This document shows, piece after piece, positions 1 to 10,207 of a stretch of DNA of 64,000 bases. The position numbers were made by a program, and so were the translations under genes. The notes beneath the pieces were generated by a model that worked only from the letters and a program-made list of their open reading frames with translations, did no database searches and was not told the origin of the DNA. Positions within the stretch are counted from its first letter, which is position 1; every line of letters starts with the position of its first letter. Source of the stretch: Microbacterium helvum (GTDB lineage Bacteria; Actinomycetota; Actinomycetes; Actinomycetales; Microbacteriaceae); contig NZ_JACXZS010000007.1 in the NCBI RefSeq assembly GCF_014779795.1, positions 62,001 to 126,000 of the forward strand, written 5' to 3'.

Positions 1-1298
1 CCGGCCAGCCGCCGCCCGCCGACTCGGTGCGGCCCCGCGAATCGACGTCGGAGGCGCCGACCTCGGTCGCCCGGCTCAACGACACGATCCGCGGATTCGT
101 GCAGACGTGGGGCTCGGTATGGGTCGAGGGCGAGATCACCGCGTTCAATCTGCGCGGCGGCAACGTCTTCGGGCGGTTGAAAGACCTCGTCACCGACGCC
201 ACGATCTCGTTCCGCATCTGGTCGTCGACGCGCGACCGACTGCCCGGCGACCTCAAGGTGGGCGATCACGTCGTCGCGTGCGTCAAGGCCGACTACTACG
301 TCAAGAGCGGCGACTTCGGCTTCTCGGTGTCGGCGATGCGCCACCTGGGCCTGGGCGACCAGCTGGAGCGCCTCGAACGTCTGCGCGCGCAGCTGCGCGC
401 CGAAGGGCTCTTCGATCCGGCACGCAAGAAGGCGCTCCCCTTCCTTCCTCACCTCATCGGGCTCATCACGGGTGAGAACTCCGATGCCGAGAAGGACGTC
501 CACCGGAACGCCGAGCTGCGCTGGCCGCAGGTGCGGTTCCGCACGAAGTACGCGGCGGTACAGGGTGATCGGTGCGTTCCCGAGACGATCGCGGCGCTCA
601 AGGCGCTCGATGCCGATCCCGAGGTGGACGTGATCGTCATCGCACGCGGAGGCGGCGACCCGCAGACTCTTCTCGGCTTCAGTGACGAGCGGATGCTGCG
701 TGCCGTGGCCGCGGCGTCCACTCCGGTCGTGAGCGCCATCGGTCACGAGAACGACCATCCCCTGCTGGACGACGTCGCCGATCTGCGGGCGTCGACTCCG
801 ACCGACGCCGCCAAGCGCGTCGTGCCGGACGTCGCCGAGCAGCGCGCTCTGGTGGGTCAGCTGCGCGCTCGGCTGACCATGCGGCTCACCCAGCGCGTCG
901 GCCACGACATCGCCCAGCTCGAGCAGCTGCGGTCGCGCCCGGTGCTGCGGACCCCCGACGCGATGCTCACGACGCGTGCCCACGAGATCGAGCTGCTCGC
1001 CGCCCGCGGACGCGACCGGGTCGACCGCGCTCTGCAGCAGCATGAACGGCGCACGGCCGAACTGCGTGCGACGCTCCGCGCGCTCTCTCCCGCCTCGACG
1101 CTGGCCCGCGGTTACGCGATCGCCCACCTCGGCGACGGGACCATCGTGCGCGATGCGGCACAGGCTCCGGCATCCACTCCCCTCGTCGTCACGGTGGGGC
1201 GCGGCTCGTTCGCGGCTCACTCGGAGGGCGAGGTCGCGGAGGCGACCCCGCAGCCCGAACGAAGGGTGTCGGAGCCGCAACTAGACTGGGAGTCATGA
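1..1298 (+). CDS. xseA: Exodeoxyribonuclease VII large subunit (5'-truncated by window edge)
   Basis: Catalytic subunit of exonuclease VII, which degrades single-stranded DNA to oligonucleotides in the cytoplasm. The frame is open to the first base of the window, so the true start probably lies upstream; a GTG at 27 is an internal alternative. An N-terminal OB-fold region (around [13 protein letters not shown]) is followed by the Exonuc_VII_L core with [13 protein letters not shown] and [18 protein letters not shown], which are family hallmarks. The stop overlaps the xseB start (ATGA), so the two subunits are translationally coupled. The visible part is close to full family length. Confidence 0.95.
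   Translation, partial: GQPPPADSVRPRESTSEAPTSVARLNDTIRGFVQTWGSVWVEGEITAFNLRGGNVFGRLKDLVTDATISFRIWSSTRDRLPGDLKVGDHVVACVKADYYVKSGDFGFSVSAMRHLGLGDQLERLERLRAQLRAEGLFDPARKKALPFLPHLIGLITGENSDAEKDVHRNAELRWPQVRFRTKYAAVQGDRCVPETIAALKALDADPEVDVIVIARGGGDPQTLLGFSDERMLRAVAAASTPVVSAIGHENDHPLLDDVADLRASTPTDAAKRVVPDVAEQRALVGQLRARLTMRLTQRVGHDIAQLEQLRSRPVLRTPDAMLTTRAHEIELLAARGRDRVDRALQQHERRTAELRATLRALSPASTLARGYAIAHLGDGTIVRDAAQAPASTPLVVTVGRGSFAAHSEGEVAEATPQPERRVSEPQLDWES
1282..1287 (+). promoter_or_regulatory. Leaderless -10 element for xseB (TAGACT)
   Basis: TAGACT lies 7 nt before the xseB ATG, inside the end of xseA. The spacing would place the transcript start at the A of the start codon, giving an internal leaderless promoter as well as readthrough from xseA. 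Confidence 0.5.
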
Positions 1299-1549
1299 CC
1301 GCGTCGACCGAAGCACCCTCCGACGTGGCGTCGCTCTCGTTCGAGCAGGCGCGGGACGAGCTCGTCCGCGTCGTGGCCGAGCTCGAGCAGGGTGCTCCCA
1401 CGCTCGAGCACTCGCTGGCCCTGTGGGAGCGAGGCGAGGCGCTCGCCGCGCGCTGCGAGGAGTGGCTGCTCGGTGCGAAGCGCCGGCTCGACGCCGCGCG
1501 CGCTTCCGCCGACGGCGCCGCCCGCGCCGACCAGGAAGAGACGCGCTGA
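1295..1549 (+). CDS. xseB: Exodeoxyribonuclease VII small subunit
   Basis: The 84-aa accessory subunit that binds several copies per XseA and is needed for exonuclease VII activity. It is a short helical protein with the family pattern [19 protein letters not shown] followed by [18 protein letters not shown]. The ATG overlaps the xseA stop by 4 nt and the stop TGA overlaps the next ATG (TGATG), so it sits in a tightly coupled operon. A TAGACT element 7 nt upstream may also drive it as a leaderless transcript. Length is typical. Confidence 0.95.
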   Translation: MTASTEAPSDVASLSFEQARDELVRVVAELEQGAPTLEHSLALWERGEALAARCEEWLLGAKRRLDAARASADGAARADQEETR

Positions 1550-2196
1550 TGGCACGGGAGCCCCGCGTCGTCGCCGAGCTCGGTCGCCCCGAGACGCCGG
1601 ACGAGACCGCAGCGCGCAAGGCGGAGTCCTCGCGCGTCTACCGGTCCAGTCAGAACGTCCGCAACCTCGTCGCGGCGCTGCTGGCGACCCTCGCGGTGGT
1701 CGCCGTCGTCGTCTTCGCCGTCCCCCGCGGGTCGGCTCCGGAGCGGCCCGCGATCGACGTCGCCGCCGCCGCGGAGGACGTCTCGACGGCTGAGGGCCGC
1801 ACCGTGATCGTTCCCGCGATGTCGAAGGACTGGGTCGTCAACCTCGCGGGCGCCGAACGAGAGAGCCGGGTGCAGGTCTTCAACGTCGTCTACGCGCCGG
1901 TCGACGAGAACGAGCGCGGATTCGTCAACGTCGCCCAGGGCTTCGACGCGGACGAGTCGTGGGTCGCGAGAATGCTGTCCGGCTCCGCGCCGACGGACAC
2001 CGTGACGATCGACGGCGTCACCTGGGACCGCTACTCGCTCGACCCCGAGCGCACCGGCAACATCACGGTCGCACTCGCGACCGACGCCGGCACCGACACC
2101 GTGCTCATCTACGGCGCGACCACGAAGGACGCGCTGGAAGAGACCGCGCGCTCTGTGACCGATCAGATCACCGCACTTCGCCAGGAGGCCCCGTGA
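1549..2196 (+). CDS. DUF4245 single-pass membrane protein
   Basis: A 215-aa protein of the actinobacterial DUF4245 family; the function is not known. The cytoplasmic N-terminus (about 36 residues) is charged, one transmembrane helix spans about residues 37-57 (NLVAALLATLAVVAVVVFAV), and the remainder is a predicted extracytoplasmic domain with DWVVNLAGAE and a C-terminal helix. The ATG at 1549 overlaps the xseB stop, which decides the start; an in-frame start further upstream would run through xseB. It lies between Exo VII and carbonic anhydrase genes in one operon, which does not suggest a specific role. Confidence 0.85.
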   Translation: MAREPRVVAELGRPETPDETAARKAESSRVYRSSQNVRNLVAALLATLAVVAVVVFAVPRGSAPERPAIDVAAAAEDVSTAEGRTVIVPAMSKDWVVNLAGAERESRVQVFNVVYAPVDENERGFVNVAQGFDADESWVARMLSGSAPTDTVTIDGVTWDRYSLDPERTGNITVALATDAGTDTVLIYGATTKDALEETARSVTDQITALRQEAP

Positions 2197-2867
2197 GCGA
2201 CGCCCCGACCCCTTCGAAGGTCTGGAACGAGATGCTGCGCGGCAACGCCCGCTTCGTCGCCGGCCAGCCGAACCACCCCCGGCAGGACGTCGACCGACGC
2301 GCCGAGACGGCAGCGGTGCAGCACCCGCGTGCGGTGCTGTTCGGCTGCTCGGACTCGCGCCTGGCGGCGGAGATCATCTTCGACAAGGGCCTCGGCGATC
2401 TGTTCGTCGTCCGCAACGCCGGTCAGGTCGTGGGCGAGTCGATCGTCGCGAGCATCGAGTATGCCGTCGCCATCCTGGAAGTGCCGCTCGTCGTGGTCCT
2501 CGCCCACGACGGCTGCGGAGCCGTGCGCGCCGCGATCGACGGCACCGCGATCGACGCCGCACCGCTGCCGCCGCACATCTGGCGGCTGATCGCGCCGATC
2601 GTGCCCGCCGCTCGTCACGTCGCCGTCGAGACCGGCGCCGCCCGTGCGGACGACATCGACGCCGAGCTCGTGGGTCGTGAGCACCTGCGCAACACGGTCG
2701 CCGACATCCTGCGTTCGTCGGAGCTCATCAGCAGCGCCGTCGCCGAAGGCCGCGTCGGCATCGTCGGCGCCAATTACCGACTCGCCGAGGGCGCCGTCGT
2801 GCCCATCGTGACCGTGGGGCTCGACGCCGACGCCCCGACCCCGTCTCACCTGGAGGAGCAGCAGTGA
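2193..2867 (+). CDS. Beta-class carbonic anhydrase
   Basis: A 224-aa cytoplasmic zinc enzyme that interconverts CO2 and bicarbonate. Zinc ligands are visible as C52 in GCSDSR and H105/C108 in HDGCG; the D54-R56 dyad of beta-class enzymes is also present. The GTG start overlaps the upstream stop (GTGA) and follows an AGGAGG-like site (ccaggaggcc). The gene's own stop overlaps the fumC start in the same way. Bicarbonate would serve the PEP carboxylase encoded at 39423, though that link is inference. Confidence 0.93.
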   Translation: MSDAPTPSKVWNEMLRGNARFVAGQPNHPRQDVDRRAETAAVQHPRAVLFGCSDSRLAAEIIFDKGLGDLFVVRNAGQVVGESIVASIEYAVAILEVPLVVVLAHDGCGAVRAAIDGTAIDAAPLPPHIWRLIAPIVPAARHVAVETGAARADDIDAELVGREHLRNTVADILRSSELISSAVAEGRVGIVGANYRLAEGAVVPIVTVGLDADAPTPSHLEEQQ

Positions 2868-4258
2868 CCGACACCGAGTACCGCATCGAGCACGACACGA
2901 TGGGCGAGGTGCGCGTGCCCAAGGACGCGCTCTACGCCGCGCAGACCCAGCGCGCCGTCGAGAACTTCCCGATCTCGGGCGACCGCCTCGAGCCGGCACA
3001 GATCGTCGCGCTCGCCCGCATCAAGAAGGCCGCCGCGCTCGCCAACAAAGAGCTGGGCACGCTCGACGGCGAGATCGCCGATGCCATCTCGGGCGCCGCC
3101 GACCGCATCATCGCCGGCGAGTTCGCCGACCAGTTCCCGATCGACGTCTACCAGACCGGCAGCGGCACGTCGTCGAACATGAACATGAACGAGGTGCTCG
3201 CGACACTGGCGACGCAGGCCCTCGGCGCGACGGTGCACCCGAACGACCACGTCAACGCCTCGCAGTCCTCCAACGACGTCTTCCCGACGTCGGTGCACAT
3301 CGCCGTCACGCAAGAGATCATCGACGACCTCATCCCGGCGCTCGACCACCTCGCCGTCGCGCTCGAAGCGAAGGCCGAGGCGTGGAAAGAGGTCGTGAAG
3401 TCGGGTCGCACGCACCTCATGGATGCCACCCCCGTCACGCTCGGCCAGGAGTTCGGCGGCTACGCACGCCAGATCCGCCTGGGCATCGAGCGCGTGCAGG
3501 CGGTCATCCCCCGTGTCGCGGAGGTCCCGCTCGGCGGCACGGCCGTCGGCACCGGGATCAACACGCCTCTCGGCTTCCCGCAGCGCGTGATCGAGCTCAT
3601 CGTCGCCGACACCGAGCTGCCGATCACCGAGGCGAAGGACCACTTCGAGGCCCAGGCCAACCGCGACGGGCTGGTGGAGGCCTCCGGAGCCCTGCGCACC
3701 ATCGCGGTCTCGCTCACGAAGATCAACAACGACCTGCGCTGGATGGGCTCGGGCCCGAACACGGGTCTCGGCGAACTGCACATCCCCGACCTGCAGCCCG
3801 GCTCGTCGATCATGCCCGGCAAGGTCAACCCGGTCGTCCCCGAGGCGACGCTGATGGTGTGCGCCCGCGTGATCGGCAACGATGCGACCGTAGCCTGGGC
3901 CGGGGCGTCCGGCGCCTTCGAGCTGAACGTGGCGATCCCCATCATGGGCAGCGCGGTGCTCGAGTCGATCGAGCTGCTCGCCAACGTGTCGCGCGTCCTC
4001 GCGGACAAGACGATCACCGGCCTGGAGGCCAACGTCGAGCGCGCGGCGGCCTACGCGGGCATGTCGCCCTCGATCGTGACGCCGCTCAACAAGCTCATCG
4101 GGTACGAGGCGGCCGCCAAGATCGCCAAGCACTCGGTCGCGAAGGGCATCACGGTGCGCGAGGCCGTCCTCGACCTCGGCTACGTCGAGCGCGGCGAGCT
4201 GACGCTGGAGCAGCTCGACGAGAAGCTCGACCTGCTGTCGATGACGCACCCGGGCTGA
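2864..4258 (+). CDS. fumC: Class II fumarate hydratase
   Basis: A 464-aa iron-independent fumarase that catalyses reversible hydration of fumarate to malate in the TCA cycle. Family signatures seen are [40 protein letters not shown] and the catalytic loop [12 protein letters not shown]. Full length for the class II homotetramer. The GTG start overlaps the carbonic anhydrase stop (GTGA) and follows a GGAGGAGCA ribosome site. It is the last gene of the xseA operon; the next gene has its own promoter. Confidence 0.97.
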   Translation: MTDTEYRIEHDTMGEVRVPKDALYAAQTQRAVENFPISGDRLEPAQIVALARIKKAAALANKELGTLDGEIADAISGAADRIIAGEFADQFPIDVYQTGSGTSSNMNMNEVLATLATQALGATVHPNDHVNASQSSNDVFPTSVHIAVTQEIIDDLIPALDHLAVALEAKAEAWKEVVKSGRTHLMDATPVTLGQEFGGYARQIRLGIERVQAVIPRVAEVPLGGTAVGTGINTPLGFPQRVIELIVADTELPITEAKDHFEAQANRDGLVEASGALRTIAVSLTKINNDLRWMGSGPNTGLGELHIPDLQPGSSIMPGKVNPVVPEATLMVCARVIGNDATVAWAGASGAFELNVAIPIMGSAVLESIELLANVSRVLADKTITGLEANVERAAAYAGMSPSIVTPLNKLIGYEAAAKIAKHSVAKGITVREAVLDLGYVERGELTLEQLDEKLDLLSMTHPG

Positions 4259-4292
4259 ATCGTCCCCTATGCCGCCAGTCCTGCTGCAGCGG

Positions 4293-4298
4293 GATAAT
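4293..4298 (+). promoter_or_regulatory. Leaderless -10 element for the histidine kinase (GATAAT)
   Basis: GATAAT is followed by 6 nt and then ATG at 4305, the spacing expected when transcription starts at the start codon. This supports 4305 as the start rather than in-frame codons further upstream. Confidence 0.55.
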
Positions 4299-4304
4299 CG
4301 GGAC

Positions 4305-5813
4305 ATGTCCCGGTCGACCCGCCCGATCCCCGCGCGCGTCAGGATCCTTTCGGCGATCCTCGCTGTGGCCTGCGTGGGGCTCGCGATCGTCGGCAGCGTG
4401 ACGTTCCTGGTGCAGCGCGGTCAGGCGATCAAGGCCGTCGACAATCGCCTGGTGACACAGGTCAAGTCGCTGCAGGACGTGGCAGAGGACACGACCGCGG
4501 CCGATGCGCGGGACGGCGCCTCGGAGGCCTCCGACGGGCTGGATATCGGCAACTTCGACTCGATCGACGAGTACCTCAACGCTGTCGTCGCCCGTCTCGT
4601 CCCCGCCACGAACGAGGCGTCGCTGGCCTTGGTGGACGGCGTGCCGCGCTGGGTGCCGTCGACGCTGACGGGCTTCCAGATCGACCACAATCAGGAGCTG
4701 ATCGATCGCGCGATCGCCGACACCGCCGAGGGCGAGACGAAGCAGGGCACCATCGTGACGGACGGCGAGACCCTGCGGTACATCGCGATCCCGGTGTCGA
4801 TGCACGGCGATCCGCATCAGGGACTGTACATCCGCGCGATCAACCTCGGTGACGAACTGCAGCCGATCATGTTCGCGATGACGACGTACCTGATCGCCGC
4901 GCTGGCCGTCCTGGCGGCGATCGGCGTGGTCGGCTGGTTCGTCACCGGCCGCCTGCTGTCGCCCATCCGACATCTGCGCGAGACCGCCGATGCGATCTCG
5001 ATCACCGACCTGTCAGCCCGCCTGGAACCGCACGGCAACGACGACATCGCCGACCTGTCGCGCACGGTCAACTCCATGCTCGACAGGCTCGAAGGGTCGG
5101 TCGACGTGCAGCGGCAGCTGCTCGACGACGTCCGCCACGAGCTCAAGACGCCCATCACCATCGTCCGCGGTCATCTCGAGCTCATGAACCCCCGCGATGC
5201 CGTGGACGTCGCGTCCGCACGCGACATCGGCATCTCGGAGCTCGACCGTCTCGCGCGGCTCGTCGAGGACATCGACCTGCTCGCGGCCGCAGAAGCCGAC
5301 TCGTACACGACGACAGACGTCGATCTCGCGGCCCTCACGGCCCGCGTGGGCGAACTCGTCGCGGTGATCCCCGGCCACACCTGGACCGTCGAGTCGCACG
5401 CCACGGGCACGGCCACCGGTGACAGCGACCGCCTGCTGCAGGCCTGGCTGCAGCTCGCCGACAACGCGGCCAAGTACACTCCTGTCGGCAGCCCGATCGA
5501 GATCGGAAGCTCGATCGGCCCCGACGGCGCACGACTCTGGGTGCGCGACCATGGCGCAGGCATCCCGCCCGCGGCGCGGGCCCGCATCTTCCGGCGCTTC
5601 GACCGGGCCCACGTGCATCGCACCGTGGGCGGCTCGGGGCTCGGGCTCGCGATCGTGGACGCGATCGCCAAGGGCCACGGTGGCCACTGCGCCGTCACCG
5701 ACACCGCCGGCGGCGGGGCCACCTTCACCATTCATCTGCCTTTGTCGGAAGCCGAGCTGCCGGCACCCGTGCGTGCGGGCGACGTCGTGCTGCAGCGGGA
5801 GGCATCGGGATGA
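4305..5813 (+). CDS. Sensor histidine kinase (HAMP, HisKA, HATPase)
   Basis: A 502-aa membrane kinase of a two-component system; its stimulus is unknown. TM1 is at about residues 11-33 and TM2 at about 190-215, bracketing an extracytoplasmic sensor region of roughly 150 residues with no motif I recognise. HAMP follows, then a dimerisation/phosphoacceptor box with H278 in RHELKTP and an ATPase domain with N387 in DNAAKYT, RDHGAGIPP and GGSGLGLAIV. The start is chosen because a GATAAT -10 lies 6 nt upstream. The stop overlaps the response regulator start (ATGA), so the pair is coupled. Confidence 0.93.
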   Translation: MSRSTRPIPARVRILSAILAVACVGLAIVGSVTFLVQRGQAIKAVDNRLVTQVKSLQDVAEDTTAADARDGASEASDGLDIGNFDSIDEYLNAVVARLVPATNEASLALVDGVPRWVPSTLTGFQIDHNQELIDRAIADTAEGETKQGTIVTDGETLRYIAIPVSMHGDPHQGLYIRAINLGDELQPIMFAMTTYLIAALAVLAAIGVVGWFVTGRLLSPIRHLRETADAISITDLSARLEPHGNDDIADLSRTVNSMLDRLEGSVDVQRQLLDDVRHELKTPITIVRGHLELMNPRDAVDVASARDIGISELDRLARLVEDIDLLAAAEADSYTTTDVDLAALTARVGELVAVIPGHTWTVESHATGTATGDSDRLLQAWLQLADNAAKYTPVGSPIEIGSSIGPDGARLWVRDHGAGIPPAARARIFRRFDRAHVHRTVGGSGLGLAIVDAIAKGHGGHCAVTDTAGGGATFTIHLPLSEAELPAPVRAGDVVLQREASG

Positions 5814-6466
5814 CGCGGATCCTCATCGTCGAGGACGAGCCGCGGATCGCCGCGTTCGTCAGTCGCGGGCTCGAATCGGCGGGCTACGAGACCATGATCG
5901 TCGACGACGGCCCCGAAGCCCTCGACGCCACCCTGCGCGGGGACGCCGACCTCGTACTGCTCGATGTCGGGCTTCCCACCATGGACGGGTTCGAGGTGCT
6001 GCGCGCCCTTCGAGCGCGCGGCTCCACCGTGCCCGTGATCATGCTGACGGCTCGTTCGAGCACGCGCGACACGGTTGCAGGATTGGATGCCGGCGCCAAT
6101 GACTACGTCCCCAAGCCCTTCACCTTCGAAGAGCTGCTGGCCCGAGTGCGGTCGCGCCTGCGCGAGAGCCTGCCGCAGCAGGGGGTGTCGGTCGCACACG
6201 GAGACGTCGTGCTCGACATCCTCGCGCGGCGGGCGACGGTCGCCGATCGCGAGGTCGACCTGTCTGCACGTGAGTTCGCACTCGCGGAGCAGTTCCTGCG
6301 CAACCCCGGGCGGGTCCTCAGCCGCGAACTGCTGCTCAGCCGGGTGTGGGGACTGGATTTCGACCCGGGATCGAACGTCGTCGACGTCTACGTGCGCTAC
6401 CTGCGCGGCAAGCTGGGCCCCGACCACATCGTGACCGTGCGAGGCGCCGGCTACCGCTGGGAGTGA
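5810..6466 (+). CDS. OmpR/PhoB-family response regulator
   Basis: A 218-aa DNA-binding regulator and partner of the upstream kinase. The receiver domain has acidic residues in VEDEPR, phosphoacceptor D52 in LLDVGLP, T in MLTARS and lysine in YVPKPF. The C-terminal winged helix ends with VDVYVRYLRGKLG and VRGAGYRWE, typical of the OmpR class. It overlaps the kinase stop by 4 nt. Target genes cannot be inferred; the downstream gene is convergent and separated by a strong hairpin. Confidence 0.95.
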   Translation: MTRILIVEDEPRIAAFVSRGLESAGYETMIVDDGPEALDATLRGDADLVLLDVGLPTMDGFEVLRALRARGSTVPVIMLTARSSTRDTVAGLDAGANDYVPKPFTFEELLARVRSRLRESLPQQGVSVAHGDVVLDILARRATVADREVDLSAREFALAEQFLRNPGRVLSRELLLSRVWGLDFDPGSNVVDVYVRYLRGKLGPDHIVTVRGAGYRWE

Positions 6467-6503
6467 TCGGCGCGGCGCTTCGCCGCCCCCGCAGGCACGA
6501 AGA

Positions 6504-6533
6504 AGCCCCCGGCGCTGGGGGACGCCGGGGGCT
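6504..6533. terminator. Bidirectional terminator hairpin
   Basis: A perfect 11-bp stem (AGCCCCCGGCG with CGCCGGGGGCT) and 8-nt loop sits between the convergent response regulator and the gene ending at 6566. There is no clear T tract, as is usual in high-GC genomes. Confidence 0.7.
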
Positions 6534-6565
6534 GTGAAGGGCCGGACTGGGGGATCCGACCGCGG

Positions 6566-7309
6566 TCAGTCGCGCCTATCTGGGGAATTGCGCGACTGGT
6601 CTTTCTTCGGTGTCGGGACGGCGTCGTCGCCGCGCCCGTTCGAACCCGCTTTCGCGGGGTGCTCTGTGGTGGTCGTGAGACGGCTGCCGCTCTGATCCTG
6701 CGGCTGAAGCTCGGCCGTCGCTCCTCCGGTGCGATCAGCCGTACCGCTCTGCTTCTGCGCGGGCGGGGTGTCGTCGTGACCCTGCGTGAGATCGAGACGC
6801 TCGTTGTCGTCGCCGCGTGAGAGGCGCTCGATGAGTGCGTCGATGCGCCCGGTCGACCACCCGTGGCGCTCGGCCCACGACCGCAGCGACTCCCACGTGC
6901 CGGTCGCGCGCGCGGCCTCGATCGCCGAGTCGACGTCAGCCGGGCCCTCGGCGGGTGCGGGGACCACAGGCTCGACCGGGGCGGCAGGCGCCGGGTCGAC
7001 GTGCGAGGGGACGACGGTCTCGGTGACCGGAGTCGTGGTGGTGCTCGGCTCGACCTCGGTCGGGTCGGGCGCTGCGACGACCTCGGCCTGCGTCGTCTGC
7101 TCGGGCGTCACGACCGCCTGCGCGGTCGGCGTCGTCTTCGGAGCCGAGGTGGGTGATGCGGCGGGTACGAGGATCTTGGCCGCCGCGACAGTTGTGGCGG
7201 GTGAGTCCTTCAGCGCGGCAGTGTTGGCCATGGCGACGACGCAGACGACAGCGACGCTCGCCGCGACAGCGGTCATGCCGCCGATCACGAGCCCCGTACG
7301 TGCGTCCAC
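6566..7309 (-). CDS. Membrane-anchored protein of unknown function with Thr/Pro-rich linker
   Basis: A 247-aa protein I do not recognise. One N-terminal transmembrane segment (about residues 7-31, AAL-rich) is followed by a long low-complexity region rich in Pro, Thr, Val and Glu. A short predicted helical domain comes next (around GTWESLRSWAERHGWSTGRI), and then a charged, disordered tail. It is probably exported with the N-terminus anchored. The start is uncertain: GTG at 7309 is chosen because hydrophobic sequence begins right after it, but the frame is open to a GTG at 7381 and a strong GGAGGGGAGG lies between them. Confidence 0.6.
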   Translation of the reverse strand: MDARTGLVIGGMTAVAASVAVVCVVAMANTAALKDSPATTVAAAKILVPAASPTSAPKTTPTAQAVVTPEQTTQAEVVAAPDPTEVEPSTTTTPVTETVVPSHVDPAPAAPVEPVVPAPAEGPADVDSAIEAARATGTWESLRSWAERHGWSTGRIDALIERLSRGDDNERLDLTQGHDDTPPAQKQSGTADRTGGATAELQPQDQSGSRLTTTTEHPAKAGSNGRGDDAVPTPKKDQSRNSPDRRD

Positions 7310-7422
7310 AGTCTGTTCCCCAGTCCTCTGCTCTCGCAGTTCCTCCCCTCCATGGTGACAGACGCCCAGGGCCCACAGCACCGGTTCGTGATGAGACTCT
7401 TCTCATGCGCGGAACGGGCGAT

Positions 7423-7459
7423 GGACCGGGAGACGAACCGGGACGAGGCATCCCGGTCC
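7423..7459 (-). terminator. Hairpin downstream of the phoH-like gene
   Basis: GGACCGGGA pairs with TCCCGGTCC across a 19-nt loop, 36 nt beyond the stop of the leftward PIN-PhoH gene. A smaller ATGAGA/TCTCAT hairpin lies at 7391-7406. Confidence 0.45.
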
Positions 7460-7494
7460 GTCTCCTCCTGTGTCGATGCCGACGCGACGGATGC

Positions 7495-8865
7495 TCAGGC
7501 CAGCTCGCCGGCCTCCAGCAGATCGGTCACCAATGCCGCGATCGCGGAGCGCTCCGACCGCACCAGCGTGACGTGGCCGAACAGACCGTGCCCCTTGAGC
7601 GTCTCGATCACCGACGCGACGCCATCGTGACGGCCGACGCGGAGGTTGTCGCGCTGGCCGACGTCGTGGGTGAGGACGACGCGCGAGTTCTGGCCGATGC
7701 GGCTCAGCACCGTGAGCAGCACGTTGCGCTCGAGCGACTGCGCCTCGTCCACGATCACGAAGGCGTCGTGCAGGGAGCGTCCGCGGATGTGGGTGAGCGG
7801 CAGCACCTCGAGGAGCCCCCGCTCGACGACCTCATCGAGGACGTTGCCCGAGACGACCGAGCCGAGCGTGTCGTAGACCGCCTGCCCCCACGGGTTCATC
7901 TTCTCTTGCTGGTCGCCGGGGAGGTAGCCGAGTTCCTGTCCGCCCACCGCGAAGAGCGGCCGGAACACGATGATCCTGCGCTGCTGCTGCCGTTCGAGCA
8001 CTGCTTCCAGTCCCGCACACAGCGCGAGCGCCGACTTGCCGGTGCCCGCGCGGCCGCCGAGCGACACGATGCCGACCTCGGGGTCGAGCAGCAGGTCGAT
8101 GGCGATGCGCTGCTCGGCCGATCGGCCGTGCAGACCGAACACCTCCCGGTCGCCGCGCACGAGCCGGTACTCCCCGTCGCCCACCACACGCCCGAGGGCG
8201 GAGCCGCGCTCCGAGTGGATGATCAGGCCGGTGTTGACCGGCAGGCCCTTGACGTCGTCCCCGGTGGCGACCTCACTCTCGTACAGGTCGCTGATGTCGT
8301 CGCCCGACACGTCGATCTCGGCGATGCCGGTCCAGCCCGAGTCCACGGCCTGCTCGGCCAGGTACTCCTCCGCGCTGACGCCGAGGGAGGCGGCCTTCAC
8401 CCGCATCGGCAGGTCCTTGGACACGACCGTGACCTCTTGCCCGTCCTGTGCGAGGTGCATCGCGACCGCCAGGATGCGGCTGTCGTTGTCGCCGAGGCGC
8501 ATGCCCGAGGGCAGGACGGACGAGTCGGTGTTGTTGAGCTCCACCCGCAGGGTGCCGCCCTGGCCGACCGGAACCGGGAAGTCGAGACGGCCGTGCTCGA
8601 CGCGCAGCTCGTCGAGGTGTCGCAGCGCCTGCCGGGCGAAGTAGCCGATCTCGGGGTCGTGGCGCTTGCCTTCGAGCTCGGTGACCACGACCACCGGGAT
8701 CACGACGTTGTGCTCGGCGAAGCGGAAGAAGGCCCGCGGATCGCTCAGCAGCACCGACGTGTCGAGGACGTAGGTGCGCAGGTCCTGATCGGGAAGATCC
8801 CGATCAGACAGGGCGTCCTGCCCGAGATCCTGACCGCGCTGCTCGTGTGGTGCTCGTGTGGTCAC
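7495..8865 (-). CDS. PIN-PhoH ATPase (PhoH2-type RNA helicase/nuclease)
   Basis: A 456-aa cytoplasmic protein with an N-terminal PIN nuclease domain ([11 protein letters not shown]; acidic active-site residues) joined to a PhoH ATPase domain. The latter has Walker [11 protein letters not shown] with K277 and Walker B FVIVDEAQ. PhoH2 proteins of actinobacteria combine RNA unwinding with sequence-specific RNA cleavage; whether this one does is inferred from the family. The GTG at 8865 is chosen because it follows a GGGAGTGGG region and precedes the conserved part. The frame continues upstream without conserved sequence. Confidence 0.9.
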   Translation of the reverse strand: MTTRAPHEQRGQDLGQDALSDRDLPDQDLRTYVLDTSVLLSDPRAFFRFAEHNVVIPVVVVTELEGKRHDPEIGYFARQALRHLDELRVEHGRLDFPVPVGQGGTLRVELNNTDSSVLPSGMRLGDNDSRILAVAMHLAQDGQEVTVVSKDLPMRVKAASLGVSAEEYLAEQAVDSGWTGIAEIDVSGDDISDLYESEVATGDDVKGLPVNTGLIIHSERGSALGRVVGDGEYRLVRGDREVFGLHGRSAEQRIAIDLLLDPEVGIVSLGGRAGTGKSALALCAGLEAVLERQQQRRIIVFRPLFAVGGQELGYLPGDQQEKMNPWGQAVYDTLGSVVSGNVLDEVVERGLLEVLPLTHIRGRSLHDAFVIVDEAQSLERNVLLTVLSRIGQNSRVVLTHDVGQRDNLRVGRHDGVASVIETLKGHGLFGHVTLVRSERSAIAALVTDLLEAGELA

Positions 8866-9046
8866 AACCCACTCCCGCCCCGGGTGGTTCACCCGGCAGT
8901 CACGAGTCGACCGGTGAGTCACGAGTCGCGATCCTGAGGCCGACTCGACCGGGCTCCTTGCCCGATGCGATCAAAGTACGACGAGCCTGCGACATCGCGC
9001 ACCGTCGACACGCACGAATCCGGTTAAGAGCAGGTTAATTCGAGAG

Positions 9047-9078
9047 GGGATGCCGGCGGCCCCGGCCGCCGGCATCCC
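9047..9078 (-). terminator. Terminator hairpin after the class V PLP enzyme
   Basis: A 15-bp perfect inverted repeat (GGGATGCCGGCGGCC and its complement) with only 2 nt at the centre directly abuts the stop codon of the gene at 9079-10200. The remaining 180 bp up to phoH hold no further gene. Confidence 0.7.
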
Positions 9079-10200
9079 TCACCACACCCGGGTCGAGGCG
9101 AACGCCGCCAGCGCGTCCCCGAACAGTCGCAGCGTGTCCGCGCCGGTGCCCACGTGGGGCGCGACGCGCAGTCTGCCGGCGCGCGTGGTGACCGTGAGGC
9201 CATGGTTGGCGAGGGATGCCGCCAGCGGTGCGGCGTCCTGCGGAGCCGGCTCCAGCGTCACGATGCCGGCGCGGCGCTCGGGCGCGCGAGGGGTGACGAC
9301 GGGGACCTCGTAGCGGTCTGCGAAGAACATCACGTCGGACGCGCGCGCCGTCAGCTCGGCCTCGATGGCGGCCACGCCGACGTCGACGACCTCTCTCAGC
9401 GCCGTCGCCAGGCGCGCGGCGGCCAGCGTGTCGGCGCCCGAGATCGAGAACGCCTGCGCCGAGTCCGCCGGGCCGGGCACGGCGTCGAGAGGCAGGTCGC
9501 CGTCGACGCCGCGGAAGCCCGACAGCACCGGGGCGATTCGTTCCAGCGCGCGATCACTGAACCAGGCGAAGCCGGTGCCGCGCCCGGCGCGCAGCCACTT
9601 GTAGCCGTGGCCGCACACCACGTCCGCCGCGAGATAGTCGACGTCCACCATGCCGAAGCCCTGCACCGCGTCGACGATCAGCAGGCGGTCGCCGATCACG
9701 TCGCGGAGCGCCTCGAGGTCTGTCCGGTAGCCGGTGCGGAAATCGACGAGGCTCACGGCGACGGCTCGAGTGTCGTCGGTGAGCGCATCGCGCACGAGGT
9801 CGGGGGTGATGAGGCCGTCGGCCGGGTCGAGCCACTGCAGCTGCAGCGAGCCGAGCGCCTCGGCCGCGCGGGAGGCCGCAACGGTGAGGCTCGGGAACTC
9901 GCCGCGCCCGAGCATCAGCCCGCCCGCGAGTCCATAGATCGCGTGCATCAGGCCGTACGTCGTCGACGGCTGCAGCACGACCTGCGAGACATCCCCACCG
10001 ATCAGCTCCGCGACGAGTTCGCGGGCCTCGCGCACGTGATCGGCGACGAGGTCGATGCTGGTGCGGCGTCCCGATCCCAGCAGCTCGGTGTCGCCCTGCG
10101 CCTCGCTGCGCACCGCGGGTGAGAGGGGACCGAACGCGGCCCAGTCGAGATAGCCCGGCTCGCCGTCGAACGACGCGAGATACGACTCCAGATCCGTCAC
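9079..10200 (-). CDS. Class V aminotransferase-fold PLP enzyme
   Basis: A 373-aa PLP-dependent enzyme of the aminotransferase class V/cysteine desulfurase fold; the substrate cannot be told from sequence. The cofactor lysine is K201 in CGHGYKWLRAGRGTGFAW; DAVQGFG supplies the PLP-binding Asp and YRTD/VSLVDFRTG precede it. There is no active-site cysteine loop like that of IscS/SufS, so aminotransferase or related chemistry is more likely than desulfuration. The GTG at 10200 has CAGAAT 7 nt upstream, a leaderless arrangement; ATG at 10209 is an alternative start. Confidence 0.85.
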   Translation of the reverse strand: MTDLESYLASFDGEPGYLDWAAFGPLSPAVRSEAQGDTELLGSGRRTSIDLVADHVREARELVAELIGGDVSQVVLQPSTTYGLMHAIYGLAGGLMLGRGEFPSLTVAASRAAEALGSLQLQWLDPADGLITPDLVRDALTDDTRAVAVSLVDFRTGYRTDLEALRDVIGDRLLIVDAVQGFGMVDVDYLAADVVCGHGYKWLRAGRGTGFAWFSDRALERIAPVLSGFRGVDGDLPLDAVPGPADSAQAFSISGADTLAAARLATALREVVDVGVAAIEAELTARASDVMFFADRYEVPVVTPRAPERRAGIVTLEPAPQDAAPLAASLANHGLTVTTRAGRLRVAPHVGTGADTLRLFGDALAAFASTRVW

Positions 10201-10207
10201 GCCGATC

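Noticed and set aside
7153..8937. 594-codon plus-strand frame across the PhoH gene
   Set aside because: Antisense to a gene with complete PIN and PhoH motifs; no domain, Shine-Dalgarno site or promoter supports it.
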